11,398 nt of DNA from Candidatus Kerfeldbacteria bacterium (GTDB taxonomy: Bacteria; Patescibacteriota; Patescibacteriia; UBA9570): positions 1 to 11,398 of the forward strand of contig DOSP01000018.1 in NCBI GenBank assembly GCA_003512175.1. Direction: 5' to 3'. The first letter of the stretch is position 1. Each line of letters begins with the position of its first letter. Of the stretch, positions 4,459 to 11,398 are shown piece by piece. A model generated the notes under the pieces. The model searched no databases and was not told the origin of the DNA. It saw nothing but the letters and a program-made list of their open reading frames with translations. Position numbers and translations under genes: made by a program.

Positions 4459-5539
4459 CTTTCGAACTGATACTTCCATCCACTACAATGGTCTGCACCG
4501 TTTCTCCGGCTTGAACCTGTTTTTTGTGTGTCACCACACGACCCGTAGTGGTGCGCATAATGCTATAGCCACGTTGTAAGATCTGCTTTGGGTTATAGGA
4601 ATGCAATAAGGCTACCAAGTGATTCACATTGCTACTATAGCGTTGCATTTGTTGGGAGAGCACCACGATATCAGATGTGATCCGTTCCGTGACAATATGA
4701 TGCGTATTTTGTAATGCCTGATATTGGCGGCCGACTGCGGTGGCCAGTTGAGCCATCACATCGCGTTTATCGGGTACGATCATTTCTGCAGCGTTTGACG
4801 GCGTTGATGCCCGTTGATCAGCCGCCAATTCTGCTAGGGTGATATCCCGCTCATGCCCAATGGCGGCTACTACTGGTATTTTCAAACCAAAGACGGCGCG
4901 CACAACGCCTTCATCATTAAAGGCTTGCAAGTCTTCCATTGACCCACCGCCCCGTGTGAGAATAACTACATCCAGTTGCTTACTATATTTGGCGTTCATA
5001 TATTGTAGTGCCTGGACGATACTGGATACAGCTTGTGTCCCCTGTACATTAACAGGAAAGTGCATAATCTCTAAACCAGCCCAACGGTTTTTGAGAATCC
5101 GCAACACATCAGTGTACGCAGCGGCATCAGCTGAAGTGACTAAACCAACCCTTTTTGGAAAGGTGGGTAAAGTCCGTTTCCGACCTTCTGCAAATAAGCC
5201 TTCTTTGGTAAGCTTGGCTTTCAACAATTCATACTGCCGCTTCAATGAACCTTCTCCCACCACCTGAATCTTATTCACCCGCAGGTGAAACTTGCCAGAT
5301 TTCTGAAATAAAGCTGGCCGGCCAATCACTTGAATTTCCATGCCATCTTCCAGGGGCTGATCCAACTGAAAGGCCAGTAAGAAACAACTCACATAGCTCG
5401 ATTTATCTTTCAGATCAAACCAGACAAACCTATTCTGCGCGATGTGAAAATTACTCACTTCACCCTGAACGCATGCCGGGATACCAGACAAGAGCTCGTT
5501 TACGCCATGAACGAATTCAGAAACCGAGTAAACTTGCAT
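4451..5539 (-). CDS. xseA: Exodeoxyribonuclease VII large subunit
   Basis: XseA is the catalytic subunit of exonuclease VII, a metal-independent or weakly metal-dependent single-strand DNase in repair and recombination. The 362-residue protein begins with an OB-fold (about residues 1-100, starting MQVYSVSEFVHGVNELL). The catalytic domain follows, with KRVGLVTSADAAAYTD, TRGGGSMEDLQAFNDE (R196-S200) and AAIGHERD (H229, D232), then ADQRASTPSNAAEM. A shortened helical region and a C-terminal GYSIMRT segment complete it. At 362 residues it is shorter than the roughly 450 of E. coli, and the loss is in the coiled-coil arm that carries XseB. The gene starts two bases after the preceding 99-residue gene and ends 9 bases before xseB. 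Confidence 0.95.
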   Translation of the reverse strand: MQVYSVSEFVHGVNELLSGIPACVQGEVSNFHIAQNRFVWFDLKDKSSYVSCFLLAFQLDQPLEDGMEIQVIGRPALFQKSGKFHLRVNKIQVVGEGSLKRQYELLKAKLTKEGLFAEGRKRTLPTFPKRVGLVTSADAAAYTDVLRILKNRWAGLEIMHFPVNVQGTQAVSSIVQALQYMNAKYSKQLDVVILTRGGGSMEDLQAFNDEGVVRAVFGLKIPVVAAIGHERDITLAELAADQRASTPSNAAEMIVPDKRDVMAQLATAVGRQYQALQNTHHIVTERITSDIVVLSQQMQRYSSNVNHLVALLHSYNPKQILQRGYSIMRTTTGRVVTHKKQVQAGETVQTIVVDGSISSKVL

Positions 5540-5541
5540 GA

Positions 5542-5841
5542 CTAACGAATAATTTCCAAAGCCACGTGGGAACCGGCTTTACGTCGCACATGGTAAAAGT
5601 GATTGTCGAAACTTGATTTAATCCCGCCAAATTTTTTCATCTCCACGATTTCCCGCCCCACCTGTTCGGCTGATCCGCCACACCGCTCATCAAAGGCTTC
5701 AGCTACTTCGATGGCGACATCATCTTTAATACCGTGTTCCCGCTTGGGATTTTTAGAATCATCTTTGCTGGAATAGTAATACACGCCGCAATGACCTTCT
5801 AATTTTTTTACTCCGGCTTCGGGAGTGTCAATTGGGTACAT
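5542..5841 (-). CDS. Uncharacterised 99-residue charged protein
   Basis: I do not recognise this protein. It has no signal peptide or membrane segment and looks like a soluble, charged cytosolic domain. The N-terminal third contains GHCGVYYYSSKDD (C18), then a Lys/Asp-rich linker. A predicted amphipathic helix follows (VAIEVAEAFDERCGG, C54), then a second helix (AEQVGREIVEMKKFGG). It ends in an aromatic-basic strand region with FDNHFYHVRRKAG. Histidines and two cysteines could bind a metal, but the spacing fits no motif I know. The gene is tightly placed, 15 bases after the HAD gene and 2 bases before xseA, and codon use is like its neighbours, so it is probably real. Conservation next to xseA in relatives would be the best clue to function. 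Confidence 0.7.
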   Translation of the reverse strand: MYPIDTPEAGVKKLEGHCGVYYYSSKDDSKNPKREHGIKDDVAIEVAEAFDERCGGSAEQVGREIVEMKKFGGIKSSFDNHFYHVRRKAGSHVALEIIR

Positions 5842-5856
5842 AACGATATGAGTTAG

Positions 5857-6429
5857 TTATAAAGTGACTTCCGATAATGAGGTAATCTCACGATGCGGCG
5901 CCACCGGCGCAACATCACGATATTTGCCATTCGGTCGACGCATCCAATACAGTTTTACGTTTGACCAGGACTGGGCGATGGCATCAAGTTCTTGACCGCG
6001 ATCATCCACTACCAGAGTATCACCCCCCCTATATTGTGCAAGTTGTGTGATTTTTTTTGAATCTGTGGTGAGAACGGTGACACCAGGTGGCCAAGTAATG
6101 TGATCTAATTTTTGTTGCTGCCAGGTTTGGTTACCGAACGTGAGTACAATAATTTGATAACCTGCCTGTACGGCCCTTTTTAGAAAGGACAAACTATCTG
6201 GGTATAAAAATGAGCTAGTTTTTTGAACGACCATTTCGAACTGTTTTTTTTGTTCTGCCGTGACACCTTTGAGAAAATCAGTCGCATTGAACATGCCATA
6301 ATCAGCCACAAATTTATTGTAGGCCATATCCCAGTCTGCTTGAGTTAAATCCACACTTTTCGCGAGATCCGCTTTGAAACGGGTGGTATCTAATAACGTG
6401 TGATCAAGATCTATGATGAGGTGCGGCAT
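5857..6429 (-). CDS. HAD-superfamily hydrolase (probable phosphatase)
   Basis: A 190-residue haloacid-dehalogenase-like hydrolase. Motif I is IIDLDHTLLDT (nucleophile D7, acid/base D9), motif II is IIVLTFGN (T97), motif III is a Lys in DSKKI (K125/K126), and motif IV is LVVDDRGQE (D142, D143). Between motifs I and II an alpha-helical cap (about residues 18-80) would set the substrate, which cannot be read from sequence. The family mostly dephosphorylates small metabolites. The start overlaps the yvcK end by 19 bases. With a sugar nucleotidyltransferase and YvcK next to it, a sugar-phosphate or nucleotide substrate is plausible, but this is inference only. Motif IV DDR is typical of HAD proteins annotated as nucleotidase or phosphoglycolate-phosphatase-like. 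Confidence 0.85.
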   Translation of the reverse strand: MPHLIIDLDHTLLDTTRFKADLAKSVDLTQADWDMAYNKFVADYGMFNATDFLKGVTAEQKKQFEMVVQKTSSFLYPDSLSFLKRAVQAGYQIIVLTFGNQTWQQQKLDHITWPPGVTVLTTDSKKITQLAQYRGGDTLVVDDRGQELDAIAQSWSNVKLYWMRRPNGKYRDVAPVAPHREITSLSEVTL

Positions 6430-7328
6430 AAACGATAGATAGCGGCGGCTAATTTTTTCCCATCGATTTTGTGGTGGTCTTTAGCACGTAAATCAGCCTC
6501 ATGCACAGCGATACCAGCTTGCTCTAACCCAGTTTTGTTATAGTGGACAAGATGTGGAATGGTACGATCGGTCAGAATGGTTTTATCCACCACAATGTCA
6601 TCAATCGGCCGACCAATATAATGTGTGAGAGTATTCACATAGTCTGCTGCCGTGTACTGATTGGTCTCACCATCTTTGGTAGTGCGATTGCAGGCATACA
6701 CTAAGCGTGCCTTGGTCTTTTGCAAGGCCTGCGTTACGCCACCTACCAATATATTAGGGAGCACACTCGTGTAGAGATCGCCAATCGTGAAGACTATGTA
6801 ATTGGCCTGACGAATAGCCTGAAGCACACTCGGCAACGCTGGAACCGCCGGCTTCAAATACACCTGACGAATGGGGGAGCGTTGCTTGTGTTTTGGAATA
6901 TCGATATTCGTTTCACCAATCACGGTTCTCCCATTGAATAATTTGGCATACAGTGTAGTGGGTTGATTGGTTACCGGTAATACGCGCCCAGTAATTTTGA
7001 GCCAACGGCTAAATTGTTGAATAGCTGATTCCACCGATTGATGTTTTAATTCTAGTCCCGCCAGAATTAGATTGCCGATGGTATGACCATCACCAAAGCG
7101 ATGATTCATGACATCTGACCAGATGGGACTATCAGGAGCCAAGGCTACGAGACAACGCCGCACGTCTCCCGGCGGCATCACCCCTAAGTATTTGCGCAGT
7201 ACGCCAGTAGAACCACCGTTGTCGACCATCGATACAATGGCGGTAATCGCCACCGGATAGTGTTTCAGATGTGTAAGTAACAGTGATTGCCCTGTTCCTC
7301 CGCCAATGGTGACGATGCGCGGTTTCAT
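6411..7328 (-). CDS. yvcK: YvcK/CofD-like protein (gluconeogenesis factor family)
   Basis: A 305-residue full-length YvcK homologue. Conserved blocks are IVTIGGGTGQS (9-13 Gly-rich loop), SMVDNGGSTGVLR (D36, N37), PPGDVRRCLVAL, DGHTIGNLIL, GDLYTSVLPN, and CNRTTKDGET, which replaces the common NxMTQxGET. The family is related to CofD, the F420 phospholactate transferase, but bacterial YvcK binds UDP-sugars. It is needed for wall synthesis and morphology on gluconeogenic carbon sources in Bacillus and is a kinase target in several Gram-positives. The ATG overlaps the preceding gene as ATGA (7325-7328). No whiA, rapZ or hpr gene, the usual Firmicute and Actinobacterial partners, lies alongside. 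Instead it sits between a sugar nucleotidyltransferase and a HAD hydrolase, consistent with a wall-precursor role. Confidence 0.93.
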   Translation of the reverse strand: MKPRIVTIGGGTGQSLLLTHLKHYPVAITAIVSMVDNGGSTGVLRKYLGVMPPGDVRRCLVALAPDSPIWSDVMNHRFGDGHTIGNLILAGLELKHQSVESAIQQFSRWLKITGRVLPVTNQPTTLYAKLFNGRTVIGETNIDIPKHKQRSPIRQVYLKPAVPALPSVLQAIRQANYIVFTIGDLYTSVLPNILVGGVTQALQKTKARLVYACNRTTKDGETNQYTAADYVNTLTHYIGRPIDDIVVDKTILTDRTIPHLVHYNKTGLEQAGIAVHEADLRAKDHHKIDGKKLAAAIYRLCRTSS

Positions 7329-8026
7329 TGATTCTTTAAAAATAATTCTAAGGCGGCAATATCTTCCGGCCGACCTAAATCCATCCAGGGATGTTGCAAA
7401 CGAATGGTACGTACCGGGTGATGTTGCGCTAAATCGTTAATCGCATCAGTAATTTCTAATTCACCTCGGCTGGATGGCTGCAGCTTTTTCAAGATGGGGA
7501 AAATATCCGGAGTGAATGCATACAAACCCACATTGATATCATGACTTTTTGGTTGTTCTGGTTTTTCCACAATTCTCGCCAATGTGCGATCTTCATTGTA
7601 TTCAACAACGCCATACCGCTGCGGTTCATCATGCTCGGTAACCGCAACTAAAGGATAGAGCGTAGATTGTTGCATCTGCTGCAAATCTTCGACGCTCAAT
7701 AAATGGTCACCCATAGTGTAGACAAAGCGATCACCTTGCAACGCTGCTTCTACCGCCAATAGTGGGCAAGCCGTACCATAGCGCTGACCAGTTTGTTCTA
7801 TCACGGTGATAGACTCTGGCTGATCATACGCTTCAATCGCCTCGGTTAATTTATCTACAAAGTGACCGCCAACCACAAATACTCGACGAAATCCGGCAGC
7901 CAGCACGGCATCTAATAAATAATAGATAAACGGTCGGCCGGCTACGGGAATAATATGTTTCGGCAATTCGGTGGTGTAGCCTTGGAGGCGTGTACCTTTG
8001 CCTGCGGCGGCAATCACTATATCCAT
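7325..8026 (-). CDS. Sugar-1-phosphate nucleotidyltransferase
   Basis: A 233-residue enzyme of the NTP_transferase (GT-A-like Rossmann) family, which joins a sugar-1-phosphate to an NTP, releasing pyrophosphate. The signature loop AAAGKGTRL (9-14) and PKHIIPV (K23) bind the nucleotide. GTACPLLAVEAAL contacts the base, MGDHLL (D107) and the later WMDLGRPED (D216) supply metal ligands, and IVEKPEQP plus RGELEITDAI are typical of the GalU/RmlA/ManC-like group. The exact sugar and base cannot be called. There is no C-terminal left-handed helix acetyltransferase domain, so it is not a GlmU fusion. ATG 8026 was taken because it begins the first Rossmann strand. An earlier in-frame ATG at 8059 lies inside the FemX gene. 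It ends in an ATGA overlap with yvcK, suggesting tight co-expression. Confidence 0.88.
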   Translation of the reverse strand: MDIVIAAAGKGTRLQGYTTELPKHIIPVAGRPFIYYLLDAVLAAGFRRVFVVGGHFVDKLTEAIEAYDQPESITVIEQTGQRYGTACPLLAVEAALQGDRFVYTMGDHLLSVEDLQQMQQSTLYPLVAVTEHDEPQRYGVVEYNEDRTLARIVEKPEQPKSHDINVGLYAFTPDIFPILKKLQPSSRGELEITDAINDLAQHHPVRTIRLQHPWMDLGRPEDIAALELFLKNQ

Positions 8027-8814
8027 AGTTTTTTCATCATCCGATACCCAGTATACCATAGCGGCCGGAGGGGATGTTCAAATGTTCCTGGCCGCGTGAC
8101 GACTTCTCCACTGAACCCAAGCTTGAATTTGGTGACACCCGGCCATTGATCACTTAATCCAAACCAATCGTAATGCGTATTTTGCCGTTCAAAGGCATCA
8201 CTTAATATTTTCCAATGTAGTAGATAGGGAGCCATCAAGGATCGATAGCGATGATCAGACCCACCATGCAGATAAGTGGTTATTCCCTGGTAATCGACCA
8301 CTAGTGCTACGGCAATAATCTCTTGCTGATACTCCACGCCGTATAGTCTGACCATATCGCGCTTTTTTAACGTTGCGATCATGGTATCGTAATATCGTTT
8401 TGGATGCAGTTTGATGTTCTGCCGGACGCTGGTTTCCACTAGGATATTAAAAAATACGTCAGCGGATATGTCATCCCTCACCCGGAGCTGCTTCTTTTCG
8501 GCGACATGAATATTATAACGACACTTTTGCTTCATGTTCGATAACATCTGCTCCGGTGCCGTCAAAGGAGTGAGTAACGTTTTACTGGGATGCACATCAG
8601 CCACGCGCCGATCGTGTGTTGGCACGACATTGGGTTCATAGCGAACAAACAAGGCCCCGTCATCTAGCCCATCAACGAACGGGCCCTGCGGAATAAACCA
8701 GTACCACTTATGCCGAATCGCCAATGTAGTATGAATACGTACCACTTTACGCCCATAGATGCTTTGGACCTCACCCCAGGCGTCCGATTGCAAAAAAGAT
8801 TCCACCTTATCCAT
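8017..8814 (-). CDS. FemX/FemAB-family peptidyltransferase (peptidoglycan cross-bridge)
   Basis: A 265-residue protein of the FemABX family, which adds amino acids from aminoacyl-tRNA to the lysine side chain of lipid II, building the interpeptide bridge. It carries the tandem acetyltransferase-like fold: SFLQSDAWGEVQ near the start (7-17), WYWFIPQGPFVD (37-48), a substrate-contacting block NMKQKCRYNIHVAEKK (93-108), and HGGSDHRYRSLMAPYLLHW (about 185-203). YDWFGLSDQWPGVTKFKLGFSG follows as the characteristic C-terminal block. It is shorter than S. aureus FemA because the coiled-coil arm is missing, as in Weissella FemX. The start overlaps ruvA by 8 bases and the stop overlaps the nucleotidyltransferase start by 10. 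Which residue it adds is unknown. Its presence implies a peptidoglycan wall. Confidence 0.88.
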   Translation of the reverse strand: MDKVESFLQSDAWGEVQSIYGRKVVRIHTTLAIRHKWYWFIPQGPFVDGLDDGALFVRYEPNVVPTHDRRVADVHPSKTLLTPLTAPEQMLSNMKQKCRYNIHVAEKKQLRVRDDISADVFFNILVETSVRQNIKLHPKRYYDTMIATLKKRDMVRLYGVEYQQEIIAVALVVDYQGITTYLHGGSDHRYRSLMAPYLLHWKILSDAFERQNTHYDWFGLSDQWPGVTKFKLGFSGEVVTRPGTFEHPLRPLWYTGYRMMKKLWI

Positions 8815-9367
8815 GGCTTAACAATGCCAAGGCTTGCTTGAGTTGTTGTTCCACCTCGGCCGCTCGATCTAATTGTTGCAGCACGGTACGAATTTCGACC
8901 GTGGAATAGCCCAGCTGTTGCAATGCTTCCACAATGGCTTGAGTAGGACTATCTTGGCTGGGTACAATATCCATGGTTTTTAATTCCACAATGAGCCGAT
9001 CAGCGATTTTTTTACCTACCCCGGATATTTGCGTTAAGAGTGTACGATCACCCTGGCTGATAGCTTGAACAATGGCATCGGCCGATAATGCCGACAATAA
9101 CGCCAAGCCCACTTTTGGTCCCACTCCAGAAACACTAATTAACTGTTCGAACACAGCTAAATCGGTTTGAGTAAGAAACCCATATAAATCGTTAGTGTCC
9201 TCCCGAATCACCTCATGCAAATAGAGTTCAAGGTCCGAGCCAGTGGTGCATTGTTCTAGCACTGTGGCTGGCACAAACACTTTATAGCCAAGCTGATTCA
9301 CCACGACAATCAGATACTTTTTATCGGGCTGAACTGTTTGGATAACACCGGTGAGATAAGCTAACAT
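8807..9367 (-). CDS. ruvA: Holliday junction DNA helicase subunit RuvA
   Basis: RuvA binds four-way junctions as a tetramer and loads the RuvB motor for branch migration. The 186-residue product has all three domains: an N-terminal OB-fold (about 1-62, beginning MLAYLTGVIQ), two helix-hairpin-helix motifs (ISVSGVGPKVGLALLS and ISGVGKKIADRLIVELK), and a C-terminal three-helix RuvB-binding domain (about 137-186). The loop between OB and the hairpins includes LHEVIREDTNDLYGF, containing the acidic region seen in the family. The gene heads the eleven-gene leftward operon. It has no Shine-Dalgarno site and a perfect extended -10 just upstream, so its mRNA is probably leaderless. ruvB and ruvC are not in the window. 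Confidence 0.97.
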   Translation of the reverse strand: MLAYLTGVIQTVQPDKKYLIVVVNQLGYKVFVPATVLEQCTTGSDLELYLHEVIREDTNDLYGFLTQTDLAVFEQLISVSGVGPKVGLALLSALSADAIVQAISQGDRTLLTQISGVGKKIADRLIVELKTMDIVPSQDSPTQAIVEALQQLGYSTVEIRTVLQQLDRAAEVEQQLKQALALLSHG

Positions 9368-9371
9368 ACAC

Positions 9372-9400
9372 TTGATTATAGCACATTTTTTTGGTATAAT
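9372..9400 (+). promoter_or_regulatory. Antiporter-uvrB promoter, near-leaderless
   Basis: TTGATT (9372-9377), a 17-base spacer with a T run, and a perfect TATAAT (9395-9400) form a strong sigma70-type promoter. Transcription should begin near 9407, four bases before the ATG at 9411. The -35 hexamer lies on the ruvA -10 element in this 43-base divergent gap. Confidence 0.65.
9375..9383 (-). promoter_or_regulatory. ruvA operon promoter (extended -10, leaderless)
   Basis: Minus-strand TGCTATAAT (9383-9375) is a perfect extended -10 element. Seven bases separate it from the ruvA ATG at 9367, so the start of transcription coincides with the start codon. No good -35 box is seen. It drives the whole leftward run and overlaps the -35 box of the opposing antiporter promoter, so the two polymerases cannot occupy the site together. 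Confidence 0.6.
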
Positions 9401-9410
9401 ACAGTTTCAT

Positions 9411-11129
9411 ATGGAATCGATTTTTATAGAATTAAGCATCATCATCGTTGTCAGCACAGCGCTGGCCCTGCTCGCTAAAATCATCAAACAACCGATCGTC
9501 CTCGCCTTCATGGCCACCGGCATTCTGCTTGGCCCGGTTGGTTTCAATATCATCAAATCGCATGAGCTCATTGATGTACTGGCCTCGTTTGGCATTGTTT
9601 TACTGCTCTACATTGTTGGAATTGAATTGGATATCAAAAAATTTAAATCTTTGTCTTGGCCAACTTTATTAGTCGGATTCGGGCAAATTGTTGGTACTGG
9701 CCTAGTGGGCTGGTTAACGGCTGTCCTATTAGGCTTCTCGGTGGTAGAAGCTTGGTTTATTGCCATCGCCTTAACCTTATCGAGCACGATCATCATCGTA
9801 AAATTGCTCAGCGAAAAACGGCAGCTGGAATCATTGTACGGTCGCATCACGGTCTCTATCTTACTGTTGCAAGATTTTGCTGCTATCTTGGCTCTGCTCT
9901 TGCTCGAAACATTTGGTCGCTCCAGTGGTTTGAGTGTGCCGTGGGTTGAAATGGGAGTACTGGTTTTTAAGACAGTTGTCATTGGCGGTGCCGCTTTTGT
10001 GTTAGCAAAATATGTTTTTCGCAATATCTTCTTATTCATTGGTCGGTCACAGGAGTTATTGTTTCTATGGAGTATTGCCTGGTGTATTTTATTTGCGGCT
10101 ATCGCCTTGCTGTGGAATTATCCCATGGCTATCAGCGTATTTTTCGCAGGCATTAGTATTGGATCGCTTGATTACAACTATGAAATTGCTTCACGCATTC
10201 GCTCATTACGCGATTTTTTTATTGTGATCTTCTTTACGTTTCTCGGCAGCCAACTGGCCTTGAATTTAGATAGTCATTTATTAGTCAGCGCGGTAATATT
10301 GTCACTGTTCGTGCTGATTGGTAACCCAGTGATTGTCTTCGTCATTTTGCGCATCTTGAAACATCATGAACGGACGGCGTTCTATGCCGGTTTAACCATG
10401 GCACAGATCAGCGAATTTTCCTTTATTCTAGCTAACCAGGGGTTGAAGCTCGGTTTAATTACGCAAGAACTGGTGTCGATGATCGCAGTGATTGGGCTGG
10501 TCACAATTGTGTTGTCCACCTATATGATTACCTACAATGAAAAACTGTATCGCTGGATGCGGCCGCTGTTGCGCTTCCTACCTTTGCCGAAATCCGAAGC
10601 TGATGTGGCCGATAATATTCCAGTGGAGTTAACAAATCACATTGTTATTTTTGGCTATCACCTGACGGTTGATCCAGTGCTCACCCAATTAAAAAAGGAT
10701 GGCGAACAAGTAGTTGTGGTAGATTATAATCCAGAGAATACCGAGCTGATTAAACAGCAGGGAGTGTATTACATCTATGGCGACATGCGTGAGGAAGATA
10801 TTTTACAACTAGCCAATTTAGCGGTTGCAAAAATGATTATTTCGATTGTACCGTATCACGAACCAACCATGAGTCTGCTGCAATATGTGCAGCATTTCAA
10901 GATTCAGTGTGAGGTGGTGGTGCTGGCATCGTATTTAATGGATGTGGAAAAATATTATGATGCCGGCGCTACCTTTGTGCTGCATCCGGAATCGATCAGT
11001 TTGAAATTCTTGCTGTCTGTGTTAACACCAGAAGAACTTGCTAAAGCCAGCCATGTGCACAAGCGTGAAGTTTTAACATTGATTGAACGATCACTACAGC
11101 ATCATGGCTCTCTTTCAGCTCCAAAGTAA
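9411..11129 (+). CDS. CPA2-family monovalent cation:proton antiporter with degenerate RCK domain
   Basis: A 572-residue membrane protein of the KefB/KefC/CPA2 type. Residues 1-385 hold roughly a dozen hydrophobic helices, with PIVLAFMATGILLGP, LLLYIVGIELD and the discontinuous-helix region LSSTIIIVKLLSE, and later FFAGISIGS and MAQISEFSFILA. It would exchange Na+ or K+ for protons. A cytoplasmic TrkA-N/RCK domain follows from about residue 409, with HIVIFGYHL, VVVVDYNPENTE (D438) and YGDMREEDIL. The usual GxGxxG nucleotide loop reads G415-Y-H-L-T-V, so two glycines are missing and NAD binding is doubtful. ATG 9411 was chosen over an upstream in-frame TTG at 9372, which lies in the promoter. 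The 3' end overlaps uvrB by 26 bases. The transported ion is unknown. Confidence 0.9.
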   Translation: MESIFIELSIIIVVSTALALLAKIIKQPIVLAFMATGILLGPVGFNIIKSHELIDVLASFGIVLLLYIVGIELDIKKFKSLSWPTLLVGFGQIVGTGLVGWLTAVLLGFSVVEAWFIAIALTLSSTIIIVKLLSEKRQLESLYGRITVSILLLQDFAAILALLLLETFGRSSGLSVPWVEMGVLVFKTVVIGGAAFVLAKYVFRNIFLFIGRSQELLFLWSIAWCILFAAIALLWNYPMAISVFFAGISIGSLDYNYEIASRIRSLRDFFIVIFFTFLGSQLALNLDSHLLVSAVILSLFVLIGNPVIVFVILRILKHHERTAFYAGLTMAQISEFSFILANQGLKLGLITQELVSMIAVIGLVTIVLSTYMITYNEKLYRWMRPLLRFLPLPKSEADVADNIPVELTNHIVIFGYHLTVDPVLTQLKKDGEQVVVVDYNPENTELIKQQGVYYIYGDMREEDILQLANLAVAKMIISIVPYHEPTMSLLQYVQHFKIQCEVVVLASYLMDVEKYYDAGATFVLHPESISLKFLLSVLTPEELAKASHVHKREVLTLIERSLQHHGSLSAPK

Positions 11130-11398
11130 GTTTCAACCCACCGGTGATCAACCAACTGCCATTGCCCAGTTGGTGCAGAGCTTGCAGCAGGGTCATCATA
11201 GCCAAACACTGCTCGGTGTGACCGGATCAGGAAAAACCTTCACCATGGCGAATGTGATTGCGGCCGTTGAGCGTCCGACTTTGGTCATTTCACATAACAA
11301 AACTTTAGCCGCTCAGCTAGCGTCTGAGTTCCGGGAGTTTTTCCCTAATCATGCTGTGCACTACTTTGTATCGTTTTATGATTATTACCAACCAGAAA
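11104..11398 (+). CDS. uvrB: UvrABC system protein B, N-terminal part (runs off right edge)
   Basis: The first 98 codons of UvrB, the damage-verifying helicase of nucleotide excision repair. From ATG 11104 the protein reads MALFQLQSKFQPTGDQPTAI, matching the family start. Walker A GVTGSGKT is at residues 38-45, the conserved TLVISHNKTLAAQLASEF follows (59-76), and it ends in FVSFYDYYQPE (88-98), the beginning of the beta-hairpin that probes between DNA strands. It overlaps the antiporter gene by 26 bases in another frame and has no separate promoter or ribosome site, so it appears to depend on read-through from the antiporter promoter. uvrB is often part of the SOS regulon, but no copy of the lexA inverted repeat was seen before it here. 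Confidence 0.95.
   Translation, partial: MALFQLQSKFQPTGDQPTAIAQLVQSLQQGHHSQTLLGVTGSGKTFTMANVIAAVERPTLVISHNKTLAAQLASEFREFFPNHAVHYFVSFYDYYQPE

Noticed and set aside
4839..5267. Long plus-strand frame inside xseA
   Set aside because: It is antisense to the catalytic core of xseA and shows no recognisable protein features.
9608..10039. Minus-strand frame opposite the antiporter
   Set aside because: It is the reverse shadow of the transmembrane coding region, with no start signals or domain.

Overview
The window reads as a compact bacterial chromosome segment. About a dozen genes are packed with overlaps or gaps of a few bases, ordinary TGA/TAA/TAG stops are used, and Shine-Dalgarno (SD) sequences are rare. 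Several promoters place the start codon at or within a few bases of the expected transcription start, so leaderless mRNAs are likely. The mix of LCP and FemX wall enzymes, a YvcK homologue, exonuclease VII, RuvA, UvrB, LexA and one VapBC pair, with no SD in front of most genes, suggests an uncultured small-genome bacterium of the Patescibacteria/CPR type. That placement is an inference from style, not from a marker gene.

Region 1 (1-970). The left edge carries the 5' part of a GC-rich, Asp-rich lipoprotein gene on the minus strand (start 191). Divergent to it is a vapBC toxin-antitoxin operon (304-887). The 112-base gap between them holds two back-to-back sigma70-type promoters whose -35 boxes overlap, with an 11-bp inverted repeat centred on them and a 16-bp perfect palindrome in the vapB leader. 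This looks like a single control switch for both directions.

Region 2 (888-1868). lexA is preceded by a perfect 20-bp inverted repeat built from four helically phased AACCGAAG half-sites, which overlaps the lexA promoter. It is the best candidate for this organism's own SOS operator. Four bases after lexA lies a 94-residue protein that resembles only the helix-hairpin-helix part of a Y-family polymerase.

Region 3 (1786-9367, minus strand). One unbroken run of eleven genes reads leftwards: ruvA, a FemX-like peptidyltransferase, a sugar-1-phosphate nucleotidyltransferase, yvcK, a HAD-like phosphatase, an unknown 99-residue protein, xseA, xseB, an LCP-family wall-polymer ligase, a RecB/Cas4-type iron-sulfur nuclease, and a DEDDy exonuclease with a WYL-like tail. 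DNA repair and cell-wall genes are interleaved in what is probably one long transcript, with an extra internal promoter ahead of xseB. The last gene overlaps the end of the small helix-hairpin-helix gene in antisense.

Region 4 (9368-11398, plus strand). A CPA2-type cation:proton antiporter with a degenerate C-terminal RCK/TrkA-N domain is driven from a compact divergent promoter shared with ruvA. It overlaps the start of uvrB, which runs off the right edge. No RNA genes, CRISPR array, insertion sequence or replication origin were seen, and no stretch over 300 bases lacks a gene.
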